Shown here piece after piece: positions 38,349 through 47,280 of a DNA stretch of 64,000 nt. The stretch comes from [Haemophilus] felis. Its GTDB lineage: Bacteria; Pseudomonadota; Gammaproteobacteria; Enterobacterales; Pasteurellaceae. Under the pieces are notes generated by a model, which saw only the letters and a program-made list of their open reading frames with translations, made no database searches and had not been told where the DNA came from. The first letter of the stretch is position 1, and every line of letters begins with the position of its first letter. A program made the position numbers and the translations under genes. The DNA is taken from the NCBI GenBank assembly GCA_002015125.1, contig MUYB01000026.1, forward strand, positions 62,001 to 126,000. Reading direction: 5' to 3'.

Positions 38349-38915
38349 TTACCTATTTTGTTGAAAATATTTTCTTGCAACCCACTCCCCCACAAACAAC
38401 AATCCCATCAATCCATAGGAAATACCGCCTGAATATAATGCCCACCAGCGATATTGTTCGGTGAGAATAAGCACGATGCAGATGGCGATGTTTAGTACAA
38501 AAAAGCCACACCAAACTTGGGTGACTCTGCGGGTGTAGCGGATAGCTTCGGGGGGAAGGTTGGGGTTTTGTAGGCGAGCAAGACGTTCGATTAGCGATTG
38601 TGAGCTAAACAGACTGCCACCAAATAAAATCAGCATGGCGGTGCTGATGATGACGGGGTACCAGTACATTGTTTCAAGGTTGCGAGTGAACCAAATGATG
38701 CTAAGGAGTATCGCCATTAGCGTTGCAAAAAAACGTTGGAAACCGACCGCTTTTATGGCTTTGATTGCCCATAACAACGCCATGATTACCACTAAATACG
38801 AGAGCTGTTGGTGATTTTCACCGAGTAACGTTTCACCCAACAACCACGCCAGCGGATAAGCAATGCTGGCGAGTGTTAAACTTAGGTTAATCAATAGGTG
38901 GAATAATCTAGCCAT
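38349..38915 (-). CDS. APE cluster membrane protein (COG4648, ApeG-like)
   Basis: 188 residues, five to six predicted membrane segments. The COG4648 type of inner-membrane protein is a regular member of aryl polyene clusters, next to the AMP-ligase. A run of positively charged residues near the middle (RLARLQNPNLPPEAIRYTRR) is the conserved loop. It overlaps the preceding AMP-ligase fusion gene by 8 nt and is the last gene of the minus-strand arm. Its biochemical role is unknown; the link to the cluster is by position and family. Confidence 0.75.
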   Translation of the reverse strand: MARLFHLLINLSLTLASIAYPLAWLLGETLLGENHQQLSYLVVIMALLWAIKAIKAVGFQRFFATLMAILLSIIWFTRNLETMYWYPVIISTAMLILFGGSLFSSQSLIERLARLQNPNLPPEAIRYTRRVTQVWCGFFVLNIAICIVLILTEQYRWWALYSGGISYGLMGLLFVGEWVARKYFQQNR

Positions 38916-40584
38916 TTTGGAAAATCACTAAACCGCTGGCACACATTTCGTTATCGGTTTTCAGCTGGAAGCCCATTCGATTTTTGCTTTCATCCCATTT
39001 TAAGGTGAGCTCAAATTCATCGTTTGGGCGGAGAAATTTTTGGAATTTGAGATTGTCAATTCGCACAATGGGCATCTCTCGTCCAAAATAAGCGGTGATT
39101 TTTTCCATCACCCATTGCAATTCCACCACCCCCGGCACGAGTGGGAAGTTGGCAAAGTGACCTTTGAAATAGTGCAGATCAAGCGGTACTTTTGCCTGTG
39201 AAATTTGCCCATTTTCCTGTTGGGTTTCACTCAACCAAATGGCATCGAGTAACTGTTCACGACAAATTTGTTCGAAGTCAAGACGGCTGATTTTTGATTG
39301 ACTATTGCGGGGTAATTTGTCGGTCAATCGCCAAAAACGTGGGATTGCCGTTTTCTCTTGGTTTTGGGCAAGATGTTGTTTGAGTGTGACGATAAGTGCT
39401 TTTCGCCCGTTATCTCGAAATGCTGTAATGCCACTGTCGGATAATTCTGCCCATACTGCAAGGCGTGGTTCATCGGGATGTTTGGTAATATAACAATCAT
39501 TTATCCAATGATGTTGATTGAGTGATTGTTCTACACTGACGAGTGATGTGCGTTTGTCGCCAATTTTAACAATGCGATCAATGCGTCCAAGCAATTCAAA
39601 ACCGTTAGGGTGAATTTCCACGGCATCAGCGGTTTGTTGTCGGTCTTTTGCCCACGCTGCTTCGAGCCATAACGCACCATTTTCATCCGTGCCAATTTGG
39701 CTGAAAGGCAAGGTTTGCCATAATCCGATGTCTTGACGAATAGCAATCGGACCGGTTTCCGTACTACCGTAAATTTCTACAACAGGTTGTGATGTTTGTT
39801 GGCGGATAAGTTCAGAATGTTCACTCGCTAACGCACCACCAGATGAAATCACGCCACGCAGGTGAGTAAATTGCGTCTGTTGCCAGTCAATGCGACTTAA
39901 CATCGCAGGGCTACTGATTAGCACCACATTGTCGAGCTGGCGGCTTTCGTTGGCGATACACTCAGGAAAAAACAACTGTTTACGACCTATCGCCCAACCT
40001 TGCACTAATGCCATCATAATTTGTACGGTTAAGCCATAAATATGCTGTCCGCTGACAGTGCTGAGTGCGGTAATTTGATTGCCTTTGGCAAAAGGCAGTG
40101 CCTGTGCCAACACATCTGCACTTAACCACATTTCTTGTGCTGTTTTGATGATGGTTTTAGCGTCACCGCTACTGCCTGATGTTTTTAGCCAAATTTCAGT
40201 TTGGTTGTGACGATCAATAAAAGGGGGTATTGGGGGCAAGTGATGAGCCGCATTTTGGCAAGCGAAATCGTCAAATTGCACGGCGTTTTCAACGGCAATC
40301 GGCTTATCCACAATCCATAACTGGGCGGTTTGATTTGCCCAAGTCAAACTTTCGGGGGTGCCGTTTGGGGGAAACAGCACCTTTGTGCCAGCGTGCCACG
40401 CACCCAATAAAGTGCAGGCAAGGCTAGCGACATCTTCAAGCCAAATAGCAATGGCGGAGATCTTCTGCTGTTGTAATGCGAATGAGATTTCCAACCCCCG
40501 TTGCTCAAATTCAGCGTAAGTCCAAGCGGGTAAATGAGCAATGTAATCCGTTGGTGCGTAAGGCAGGTTGCAAGTCGAGTTCAT
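38908..40584 (-). CDS. AMP-ligase fused to a hotdog dehydratase (ApeH-ApeI fusion)
   Basis: 558 residues. Residues about 1-440 are an acyl-activating AMP-ligase: ATP loop LKTSGSSGDAKTIIKT near 125, EIYGSTETGPIA near 275, and RIDRIVKIGDKR. After about 445 comes a FabZ/ApeI-type hotdog domain with LHYFKGHFANFPLVPGV near 470, holding the catalytic His. In E. coli-type clusters these are two genes; here they are one. It would activate an aryl or fatty starter acid and dehydrate the growing 3-hydroxyacyl-ACP. The start overlaps the ACP stop (TAATG). Confidence 0.88.
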   Translation of the reverse strand: MNSTCNLPYAPTDYIAHLPAWTYAEFEQRGLEISFALQQQKISAIAIWLEDVASLACTLLGAWHAGTKVLFPPNGTPESLTWANQTAQLWIVDKPIAVENAVQFDDFACQNAAHHLPPIPPFIDRHNQTEIWLKTSGSSGDAKTIIKTAQEMWLSADVLAQALPFAKGNQITALSTVSGQHIYGLTVQIMMALVQGWAIGRKQLFFPECIANESRQLDNVVLISSPAMLSRIDWQQTQFTHLRGVISSGGALASEHSELIRQQTSQPVVEIYGSTETGPIAIRQDIGLWQTLPFSQIGTDENGALWLEAAWAKDRQQTADAVEIHPNGFELLGRIDRIVKIGDKRTSLVSVEQSLNQHHWINDCYITKHPDEPRLAVWAELSDSGITAFRDNGRKALIVTLKQHLAQNQEKTAIPRFWRLTDKLPRNSQSKISRLDFEQICREQLLDAIWLSETQQENGQISQAKVPLDLHYFKGHFANFPLVPGVVELQWVMEKITAYFGREMPIVRIDNLKFQKFLRPNDEFELTLKWDESKNRMGFQLKTDNEMCASGLVIFQNG

Positions 40585-40838
40585 TAAGCATCCGCTTGTG
40601 TGCTGATTTTCTTCACCGCTTCAATCACATCTCGTACGGTACGCACATTGCGGAAATCTTCGGCTTGCAATTTATACCCTGTTTTACGTTTGATGTGGTC
40701 GATTAAGTCAATGGCATCAATGCTATCAATTTCTAAATCTTCGTATAAATGCGTATCTAAGGTGATTTTGCTCTCGTCCACTTCAAACAGCGAAACTAAT
40801 GCGTCAGTGAGAAGTTGTTGAATGTCTTGTTCGGTCAT
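40584..40838 (-). CDS. apeF: Acyl carrier protein of the APE system (ApeF-like)
   Basis: 84 residues. Phosphopantetheine site DLEIDSIDAIDL with Ser near 38. Second of two adjacent ACPs between the acyltransferase and the AMP-ligase, the order seen in aryl polyene clusters. Symbol given by position and may be swapped with its neighbour. Confidence 0.88.
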   Translation of the reverse strand: MTEQDIQQLLTDALVSLFEVDESKITLDTHLYEDLEIDSIDAIDLIDHIKRKTGYKLQAEDFRNVRTVRDVIEAVKKISTQADA

Positions 40839-40839
40839 T

Positions 40840-41100
40840 TTATTCCCCTTTTTGTGAACGAATGAATGCTGCCAAGGTTGCTACGCTTTCAAAATGATCG
40901 CGTAAATTATGCTGTTCGCTATCTAATTGTAATCCAAAGGTTTTTTGTACCGCTAAGCCCAGTTCTAATGCGTCAACGGAGTCTAAACCTAAGCCGTCAT
41001 CGCCAAAAAGCGGGGCATCCGTTTCAATCTCTTCTACGCTAATATCTTCTAGAGCAAGACTGTCGATGATGAGTTGTTTTAATTGTAATTCTAGTTCCAT
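40840..41100 (-). CDS. apeE: Acyl carrier protein of the APE system (ApeE-like)
   Basis: 86 residues. Phosphopantetheine site GLGLDSVDALEL with Ser near 40. It differs from its neighbour in the helix-2 surface (VDALELGLAVQ against IDAIDLIDHIK), consistent with separate starter and extender roles. One nucleotide separates the two genes. Confidence 0.88.
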   Translation of the reverse strand: MELELQLKQLIIDSLALEDISVEEIETDAPLFGDDGLGLDSVDALELGLAVQKTFGLQLDSEQHNLRDHFESVATLAAFIRSQKGE

Positions 41101-41110
41101 TTTTTATTCC

Positions 41111-41866
41111 TTAAGTATTTGAATTAAAATAATTTTCTAGGTAAGTATTCAAACGGCGAGACGCAATCGGCAACGGTTTTTCCGCCAGCCATTGTTGTGG
41201 ATCGATATCTTCGCCCACAGTTAATTCGTATTCAATGCGAGATGTTGGAATTTTATACCAAGGCTGACCTTTTTTAAAATTGAGCGGTCGCATTTTGATC
41301 ACAATAGGGGTGATCACTTTCGCGCTGCGTAAACCAATGGACACCGCACCACGATGTAATTTCACCACACCATCCCAACCTGTACGAGTGCCTTCGGGAA
41401 AAAGCAATAATGGCTGTTGTTGCAAGATGGCGTGGCACTGTTCAAGCAATTCTTCCGACTCGGTATTTGGCACAAAACCGCAGGCTTTGATCGGGCTGGT
41501 CATCGCAGGGTTATGCATTAAATCTTTTTTCACAATGCAGTTAAAACGTGGTTCTTGGCTAAAAATCAACACCACATCAAGCAACGACGGGTGATTGGCT
41601 AGCACTAATTGCCCCGGTCTGCCAAGTCGCTCAAAGCCGTGATATTTCACCGATAAAATGCCTGACCAAACCAAATAACGCACAAAAAAACGCCAAGTTC
41701 GGCTAACGATTTGCCGACCTTTGAGTTGAGTGGCGAGATCTAGGTTGGGATAGGCTTTTGCGTAGCGATACAACACAAGTTTAAACAAAACGCCCACCAC
41801 ACCAAATAGCACAAAGCCAAATAAGGTGGCAAAAAAACGGCGGATCCAATCTATTTTTTCTGCCAT
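41111..41866 (-). CDS. 1-acyl-glycerol-3-phosphate acyltransferase family protein (ApeD-like)
   Basis: 251 residues from the ATG at 41866 with AAGGAT upstream; it overlaps the CLF gene by 16 nt. PlsC family: catalytic NHPSLLD (HX4D) near 95, glycerophosphate-binding FPEGTRTGWDG near 155. One N-terminal membrane segment (FATLFGFVLFGVVGVLFKLV). In aryl polyene clusters this enzyme is thought to attach the polyene to its lipid or glycolipid anchor. The acceptor is unproven. Confidence 0.85.
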   Translation of the reverse strand: MAEKIDWIRRFFATLFGFVLFGVVGVLFKLVLYRYAKAYPNLDLATQLKGRQIVSRTWRFFVRYLVWSGILSVKYHGFERLGRPGQLVLANHPSLLDVVLIFSQEPRFNCIVKKDLMHNPAMTSPIKACGFVPNTESEELLEQCHAILQQQPLLLFPEGTRTGWDGVVKLHRGAVSIGLRSAKVITPIVIKMRPLNFKKGQPWYKIPTSRIEYELTVGEDIDPQQWLAEKPLPIASRRLNTYLENYFNSNT

Positions 41867-42600
41867 TGCCAATATCCTTGACAGCAACTTGCCGTCTGCC
41901 ATTGGGTTGAACCTAAATACTGCTGTTGTACCCAAAATAGACTGTTGTCTTTGGCAAAAGAAGTGTCCAAATCGACCGCTTGGGACAAGCGTGAAAGCTG
42001 ATATTGGTCGCCTTTTTCCACCACCATTGCCAACGCATAAGCGAAGGGTTGACGCTCAATGGGCTGGGCATTGTATTTTTCGTCTAACGGTGATTCCGCA
42101 ACCACCACCAACACCTTTGAATGCCCTTCGTTTAATAATAAATAGGCTTCGAGCAACGCCAATTCTAAATTGTCTTGCTGAGCGGTGATGGCGGTCATCT
42201 CGCTTTTCACTTGGCGTAATTCCGACCACTGCCCAATCAACGCATTATGTACCGACAAGCTAAACGAAGTCGGGGAAACATCCCCTTCTTGCAACAAACT
42301 TTGCCACAAGGCAAAACTGCGGTTGATTTCACTGTTTTGCGACGCATACACCACGGGCATTTCGGCATTTTGTTCAGTTAACGCCCAAGCGGCTTCAAAA
42401 AACAACCGAGCCGATTCACTTAAACGGCGACGTTTAAGCGGTGGCAAAAAAGCTAATTTAGGGGCGAAGTCTTGCCATTGATTTGAGTGTTGCTGCCAAT
42501 GGCTTTCACCTAATCGCCAATCCTCATCGGTGAGCAATTTGTTACAAACAATATTCCAACCAACGAGATTAAAGGAAAAATGACAAATGGGATGTTGCAT
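41851..42600 (-). CDS. apeC: Ketosynthase-like chain length factor (ApeC-like)
   Basis: 249 residues, the size of the PF13723 N-terminal ketosynthase-like CLF. SPTSFSLSVHNALIGQWSEL corresponds to the CLF segment where a true ketosynthase has its active cysteine; here there is none, so it is a non-catalytic partner. Expected to dimerise with the ApeO-type ketosynthase and set chain length. There is a 36-nt gap from the upstream gene and no clear Shine-Dalgarno. Confidence 0.8.
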   Translation of the reverse strand: MQHPICHFSFNLVGWNIVCNKLLTDEDWRLGESHWQQHSNQWQDFAPKLAFLPPLKRRRLSESARLFFEAAWALTEQNAEMPVVYASQNSEINRSFALWQSLLQEGDVSPTSFSLSVHNALIGQWSELRQVKSEMTAITAQQDNLELALLEAYLLLNEGHSKVLVVVAESPLDEKYNAQPIERQPFAYALAMVVEKGDQYQLSRLSQAVDLDTSFAKDNSLFWVQQQYLGSTQWQTASCCQGYWQWQKK

Positions 42601-42636
42601 AAATTAAATGAAACTGAACATAAAATAGCGATTATT

Positions 42637-43215
42637 TTACACGATCTGAAACAGATTATGTAGTGATTGAGTAAGTGCTGTTTTGCCTTGAGCTAAGGGA
42701 ATAGCCTTTTCTTGGGGACGATTACTTAACACTAGCCAATAACTGCCTTGTTGCCCATTTTGATCAGGATGTTCAAATGCCCAACCGACAAGTGCGGTGG
42801 CTGGTTCGGTTTGGTTGAGTTCTAGTTGGGCGAGCTGCAACGGTTGCAACAGAGTTTCTGTATCAATGGCTAAAAATAATGTAGCGCCTGTGGTTTGCAG
42901 GGCTTGGGTGAGTTGAAACGTTGCGGAATTATTCAAATTAGCCATAAAATCTAAGGGGCTGGGTAAATCTTGCTCATTGAGTTGAGCAAACATTTTATTG
43001 AATTTACTTGGGGAACTGAATTTCCCCCCTAAATAGATTGGTGAGTTAGGCATCAACGCTGACTGCAACGGCAAAGCACCCAGCAATGCCAGTTGGGTAA
43101 AGCGACTTAAACGCCGTGCGTCAACGCCAGCTGCTTTCAGGGATTGGCGAAGTGTTTTATCATCGCATTCTTCAATCAAAAAGTGGTGTTGGGCAACTAA
43201 ATAGATCTCGCTCAT
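42637..43215 (-). CDS. Short ketosynthase-like protein without active cysteine
   Basis: 192 residues. LSRFTQLALLGALP, PIYLGGKFSSPSKFNKMF and SPLDFMANLNNSATFQLTQALQ follow the order of N-terminal ketosynthase motifs, but NNSAT stands where the nucleophile should be. A second CLF-like subunit, or a diverged half ketosynthase. It overlaps the upstream ketosynthase by 4 nt (ATGA) and so is likely its obligate partner. Confidence 0.65.
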   Translation of the reverse strand: MSEIYLVAQHHFLIEECDDKTLRQSLKAAGVDARRLSRFTQLALLGALPLQSALMPNSPIYLGGKFSSPSKFNKMFAQLNEQDLPSPLDFMANLNNSATFQLTQALQTTGATLFLAIDTETLLQPLQLAQLELNQTEPATALVGWAFEHPDQNGQQGSYWLVLSNRPQEKAIPLAQGKTALTQSLHNLFQIV

Positions 43216-44273
43216 TTATTCTTCTCCCAATGTAATACCCAACCGACATTGCTTCCACCAAAGCCAAGAAAATAGTTTAAATAATAGCCATTTTTTAATT
43301 TGGACTGTAGCACAAGCGGCAAGTTGGACGGATTTTGTTGCAACCTTGGCATTTCCCCTTTTAATAAACAATTTTGCAGAAAAGCGGTTTCCACCGCCCC
43401 CGTTGCACCGAGTGTATGTCCAAGATAGGTTTTTGGAATAATCCAATCACAATGGGGAAAATAATCCTGTAACACTTGACGTTCCATTTCATCGGTTTGC
43501 CCGCCCACACTGTGGACTTTCACCCCCGCAATTTGTGTTGCGTGAAGGTGAGACTTGGCTAAAACCTGCTCAATTAATTGACGAAAAAGACGTTCATCGG
43601 TGCTGGTGAGATTTTGATTATCGGTTAGGCTGTGCGTACCTAGCAATTCTGCACGAAAAGCTGGGTTAGGCTGATTTGATAAGGCAACACAGCCCAATCC
43701 TTCTCCTAGCACAATGCCCTTTGCGTCATTCAGCGGCAAATACGGCAGGTGTTCCGCCAATAAATGCATGGAATGAAAATGCTCAAAGGTTAAGCGATTA
43801 AAACTTTCAAAACCGATGATTAAAGCTTTTTCACATTCGCCTTGTGTGATCATTTGAACGGCGTAGTGAATGCCCTGTGCGGAAGACGTACAAGAAGTGG
43901 CGAGACTATAAACTTCAGTTTGATAGCGTTGGCGAAAATAATCGCCAATTACCGCAAGGCTGTATTCGTTCGGCAAAGGCTGATTGTGTTGCAAGCGATA
44001 TTCGCAATCGGCAATGACATAACCTGTTGAGCCAAGAAAAATTGGGGTTTGCGAAAGTTCAGACTTTGTCCAACCTGCTTGGGTAAGTGTCTGCTCAATC
44101 TGTGTATCCATCAGGCAATAGAGTTCAGACAGGCTCAATAATGGTTGTTCAAACAGATTAAAATAGGGCAACTCCACGCGCTGCCCAAGCTGATAAGCGG
44201 TGCGTTTTTGTGACACATTTGCAACGGATGGCTCCCGCTGCAAATAGCTTGAACCGTTGAGATAGACGCTCAT
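43212..44273 (-). CDS. Beta-ketoacyl-ACP synthase
   Basis: 353 residues from the ATG at 44273, which overlaps the ACP stop as ATGA; an upstream in-frame start is ruled out by this coupling. Catalytic triad visible: Cys in LATSCTSSAQG near 145, His in VKVHSVGGQTDEMERQ, and Lys/His in IPKTYLGHTLGATGAVE. Paired with the short CLF-like protein and its own ACP, it may form a second minimal ketosynthase set beside the ApeO/ApeR enzymes, perhaps building the alkyl chains for the resorcinol. That split of labour is inference. Confidence 0.85.
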   Translation of the reverse strand: MSVYLNGSSYLQREPSVANVSQKRTAYQLGQRVELPYFNLFEQPLLSLSELYCLMDTQIEQTLTQAGWTKSELSQTPIFLGSTGYVIADCEYRLQHNQPLPNEYSLAVIGDYFRQRYQTEVYSLATSCTSSAQGIHYAVQMITQGECEKALIIGFESFNRLTFEHFHSMHLLAEHLPYLPLNDAKGIVLGEGLGCVALSNQPNPAFRAELLGTHSLTDNQNLTSTDERLFRQLIEQVLAKSHLHATQIAGVKVHSVGGQTDEMERQVLQDYFPHCDWIIPKTYLGHTLGATGAVETAFLQNCLLKGEMPRLQQNPSNLPLVLQSKLKNGYYLNYFLGFGGSNVGWVLHWEKNK

Positions 44274-44554
44274 TGATGACTGGCTCGGATAAATTGGGCA
44301 AGATCTCGCACGCACAGCATATGCTTACGCACCATTCTGTCCCCTTGCAAACGTACGCCAAAGTGGGCTTGTAGCGCCACCGCAATTTGCAATGCATCCA
44401 GTGAGTCTAACTGAATGCGGCTTTGTTCTCCAAACAGCGGTTCATCATTGCTAATTTCTTCTACTTCAAACTCATCTTTTTCCGCTTCTTGCAAGATGAG
44501 TTTTTTCAATTCTTGCTCAAGCAATTCGGGTGCAAGGGTAAATTGGTAGTTCAT
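44270..44554 (-). CDS. Acyl carrier protein, third in the locus
   Basis: 94 residues. Carrier site IQLDSLDALQIAV with Ser near 51 in an ACP fold. It is coupled to the downstream ketosynthase by an ATGA overlap. It begins 12 nt after a PIN toxin gene. Confidence 0.85.
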   Translation of the reverse strand: MNYQFTLAPELLEQELKKLILQEAEKDEFEVEEISNDEPLFGEQSRIQLDSLDALQIAVALQAHFGVRLQGDRMVRKHMLCVRDLAQFIRASHQ

Positions 44555-44566
44555 TGAATTTGCCTG

Positions 44567-44983
44567 CTATTTGAATGGATTAAGTAATTTCACGCCAGTG
44601 CGTTCAAAGTCGGCGGTGTTACGAGTGACTAAGGTAAAACGATGCTGAATGGCGCTGGCGGCAATCCACGCATCATTTTCAGGGGCGTGATCGGGAATGT
44701 GCAACGTGGCACAAATTTTCGCCGTTTCGGCGTTGATGGGTAAGATCCTGCCTGCAAAATTAGGCAACACAAAATGATTAAACCAATGGCGTAAATGCTG
44801 CCCTTGAAGGGGATCTTTACGCTCTTTTGATAAAATACCGCGTTCTAATTCCATCAAAATAATGGGGTTGGTATAGGTAAAGTGGTGCGACATATTATCT
44901 ATCCACTCTTTCACCCCAATATTGCATTTATTTTGTTTTAACAGACGGATTTCGCTGATGACATTAGTATCCAATAAATACAT
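44567..44983 (-). CDS. PIN-domain ribonuclease toxin (VapC/FitB type)
   Basis: 138 residues. Acidic PIN residues: MYLLDTNVISE (Asp5), the MELERG helix glutamate and ENDAWIAASA aspartate near 100. VapC-family toxins cut tRNA or rRNA. The start directly abuts the antitoxin stop. The pair lies inside the pigment operon between the ABC permease and the ACP. Confidence 0.9.
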   Translation of the reverse strand: MYLLDTNVISEIRLLKQNKCNIGVKEWIDNMSHHFTYTNPIILMELERGILSKERKDPLQGQHLRHWFNHFVLPNFAGRILPINAETAKICATLHIPDHAPENDAWIAASAIQHRFTLVTRNTADFERTGVKLLNPFK

Positions 44984-45244
44984 TTAATCCTCCAAATCCA
45001 CAGGGCGACGCTGTCCACGACTGCGTGGTTGTAATTCCAATTCAATATCAGCCGCCATAGGATCAGGATCGGCAAATGCGTCCGCCACGCTTAGAAAGGG
45101 CTTTTTGTAGGCTGCGTATTCTGAATAGCTCATCAGCACATAGCTTGGCTCGCCACGGTTGGTAATAATCACGGGGGCGATTTGGGCGGCTTTTTGAGCA
45201 TCTCCCAAGCGTTGGTTAAATTCACGGCTGGTCATAATGGTCAT
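44984..45244 (-). CDS. Phd/YefM-type antitoxin
   Basis: 86 residues. MTSREFNQRLGDAQKAAQ and PVIITNRGEPSYVLMSYSEY are the Phd/YefM DNA-binding N-terminus; the charged C-terminal tail would neutralise the PIN toxin. AAGGAG stands 8 nt before the ATG at 45244; an internal Met at codon 4 is also possible. Confidence 0.88.
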   Translation of the reverse strand: MTIMTSREFNQRLGDAQKAAQIAPVIITNRGEPSYVLMSYSEYAAYKKPFLSVADAFADPDPMAADIELELQPRSRGQRRPVDLED

Positions 45245-45316
45245 GGGTGGTTCTCCTTATGTAGTGATGTTGCTACAATTTCTGCATTATAGTCAAAAAG
45301 GAGGGCAGATCAAGGA

Positions 45317-46561
45317 TTAAAACCACACCTGTGTTTTCAGTTGATGGCGATAAATCAACGATGCTAACGTCAACATTACCGCCCCGAAAGCGGTCAGTTT
45401 CCATAAAGTATTTGCAATTTGACTGAGTGCGTATTGGTTTAAGAGCAGATTTTGAAAGCCGTTCAACGCCCAGCCCATTGGGGAAAATTGGGCGATGGTC
45501 TGCATTATTTCCGGCATTACGTACACGGGCACCATAATGCCGCCGATTGCCGCCATAATGATAATACCGCCACCGCCAAGCACCACGGCGTGTTCTGTGG
45601 TGCGTGCCACCACGCTGACAAGCAAACCATAACCCAACGCAGCCAAACTCACCGCAGCAGATAATACCGCATAGGGCAACCATTCACCCGAAAGTGTAAA
45701 GGCTGGCATTTCAAGCGTTGGCAAGACAAAATAGCCTAACGCCACCATACCGATAAATTGCAGTTGGTTAATCAAAAAATAGGGGATAAGTTTCGCTAAA
45801 ATCAACTTGAACGCAGATGCTCTCGCCATTCGCAAACGGGTAATGGTGTTGGTTTGGCGTTCCATTGCCATTACGTTGGACAGTGGGATCATAATAAAGA
45901 ACATCCCAAAAATCAGCCAAGCAGGGACGCTATGCTGCACGGAATTCGGCTTTGCCACTTCTTGCCCTTGGCGGTTAAGATAAATTTCTTGCCAACGTGC
46001 TTGGCTTAAATAATCGTTAATTTGGGCAAATTTTTTGTCTAATTGTTGATTAACTTTTTTCTCTATCTCTTTGATCTGCTTGCGTTTATTATTGTCTAAC
46101 CTGATGTGGTTATCTTTCAAATAATGAGCAATACGTTGTTCGGTGTAATACTTTTGCAAAACGCCTTTCACACCCAGTAGCCAGCTACGATCCACACTCG
46201 GATTGAGCCACAGTTGCAACGGTTTTTCATCGGATAAAGCGGTCTTTTCCGTGTTTAAATTTGCAATTAACAGCTCAAATCTGCCCGCTTGTAGCTCATT
46301 TTGATAGTGCGAAAGTTGCCCCAAATCCCCTTGCTGAATTTGCCAATTTTCTGTTTTTAATGCGGTAAAAAAATCTGCATTGAGTAGATTATTTGGCTCA
46401 CTCAATAACACAATGGCATTTTGTTGGCGAAGCTCATTATTGTTACTCAAGGCTGCGGACATTATCAGCATAAACAAAATTGGCATAAAAAAGAGCACCG
46501 CCACACCGTGTAGATCGCGACTTAATAGCCGAAGTTCCTTTAAGAACGATGCAATTAACAC
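45317..46561 (-). CDS. ABC-2 type transporter permease
   Basis: 414 residues. One N-terminal membrane segment, a long extracytoplasmic loop (about 40-200), then five membrane segments with the ABC-2 region MIPLSNVMAMERQTNTITRL. Works with the adjacent ATPase, whose gene it overlaps by 7 nt. An ABC exporter of this type accompanies flexirubin-type clusters; it may move the lipid-like product or intermediate to the periplasm. Substrate is inference. Confidence 0.88.
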   Translation of the reverse strand: MLIASFLKELRLLSRDLHGVAVLFFMPILFMLIMSAALSNNNELRQQNAIVLLSEPNNLLNADFFTALKTENWQIQQGDLGQLSHYQNELQAGRFELLIANLNTEKTALSDEKPLQLWLNPSVDRSWLLGVKGVLQKYYTEQRIAHYLKDNHIRLDNNKRKQIKEIEKKVNQQLDKKFAQINDYLSQARWQEIYLNRQGQEVAKPNSVQHSVPAWLIFGMFFIMIPLSNVMAMERQTNTITRLRMARASAFKLILAKLIPYFLINQLQFIGMVALGYFVLPTLEMPAFTLSGEWLPYAVLSAAVSLAALGYGLLVSVVARTTEHAVVLGGGGIIIMAAIGGIMVPVYVMPEIMQTIAQFSPMGWALNGFQNLLLNQYALSQIANTLWKLTAFGAVMLTLASLIYRHQLKTQVWF

Positions 46562-47280
46562 GATTTTCCCACCTGTTTATCCAAAAAATCCAAATAGAAA
46601 CGCTCTAAAGAGTGGTGCTGGGCAATCAAAGGTTGGATTTCCCCTTGATAAATGAGTTCGCCCTGATTGAGCAGCACTAATCGCTGGCAAAGTTGCTCAA
46701 TTTCTTGCAAATAATGGGACGTATAAACCACCGTAATGCCTTGCTTGGTCAGTTCCGCCACACTGTCTAAAATAAATTGGCGAGAAGCAGGATCTATACC
46801 CACCGTAATTTCATCTAAGAAAATCACTTTAGGGTGATTGATGAGCCCAATGGCAAAATTCAATCGGCGTTTTAGCCCACCCGATAAATGCTTGGCTAAT
46901 TTTTGGCGATGTGCAGTTAAACCTGTTTTTTCCAACAAATTTTCAAGATGAGATTTGTCATTAATGCTATAAAGGGCGGCGAAGAATGTCAGATTTTCCC
47001 ACACCGAAAGCAGCGGATAAAAGGCAAAATCTTGCGGCACAAGGGAAATTTGGTGACGTTGTGATTTGGATAATTGCTCAAACGGCACGCCATCAAACAA
47101 GATTTCCCCCGTTTGCACTGCTTGCAATCCTGTGAGCAGGGACATTAATGTGGTTTTCCCCGCCCCGTTTGGCCCAAGCAAACCAATGGCTTCGCCTGGT
47201 TGGATCTGCAGTTGAATATTGTGCAAAGAAGGCGATTTTGCATTGGGGTAAGTGTGAGAAAGGTTACTGATGCTGATCAT
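46555..47280 (-). CDS. ABC transporter ATP-binding protein
   Basis: 241 residues. Walker [15 protein letters not shown] near 34, Q-loop in [13 protein letters not shown], signature [10 protein letters not shown], Walker [14 protein letters not shown] and the switch His in VYTSHYLQE. Partner of the permease encoded next. Its first 17 nt overlap the end of the Fic gene. Confidence 0.93.
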   Translation of the reverse strand: MISISNLSHTYPNAKSPSLHNIQLQIQPGEAIGLLGPNGAGKTTLMSLLTGLQAVQTGEILFDGVPFEQLSKSQRHQISLVPQDFAFYPLLSVWENLTFFAALYSINDKSHLENLLEKTGLTAHRQKLAKHLSGGLKRRLNFAIGLINHPKVIFLDEITVGIDPASRQFILDSVAELTKQGITVVYTSHYLQEIEQLCQRLVLLNQGELIYQGEIQPLIAQHHSLERFYLDFLDKQVGKSC

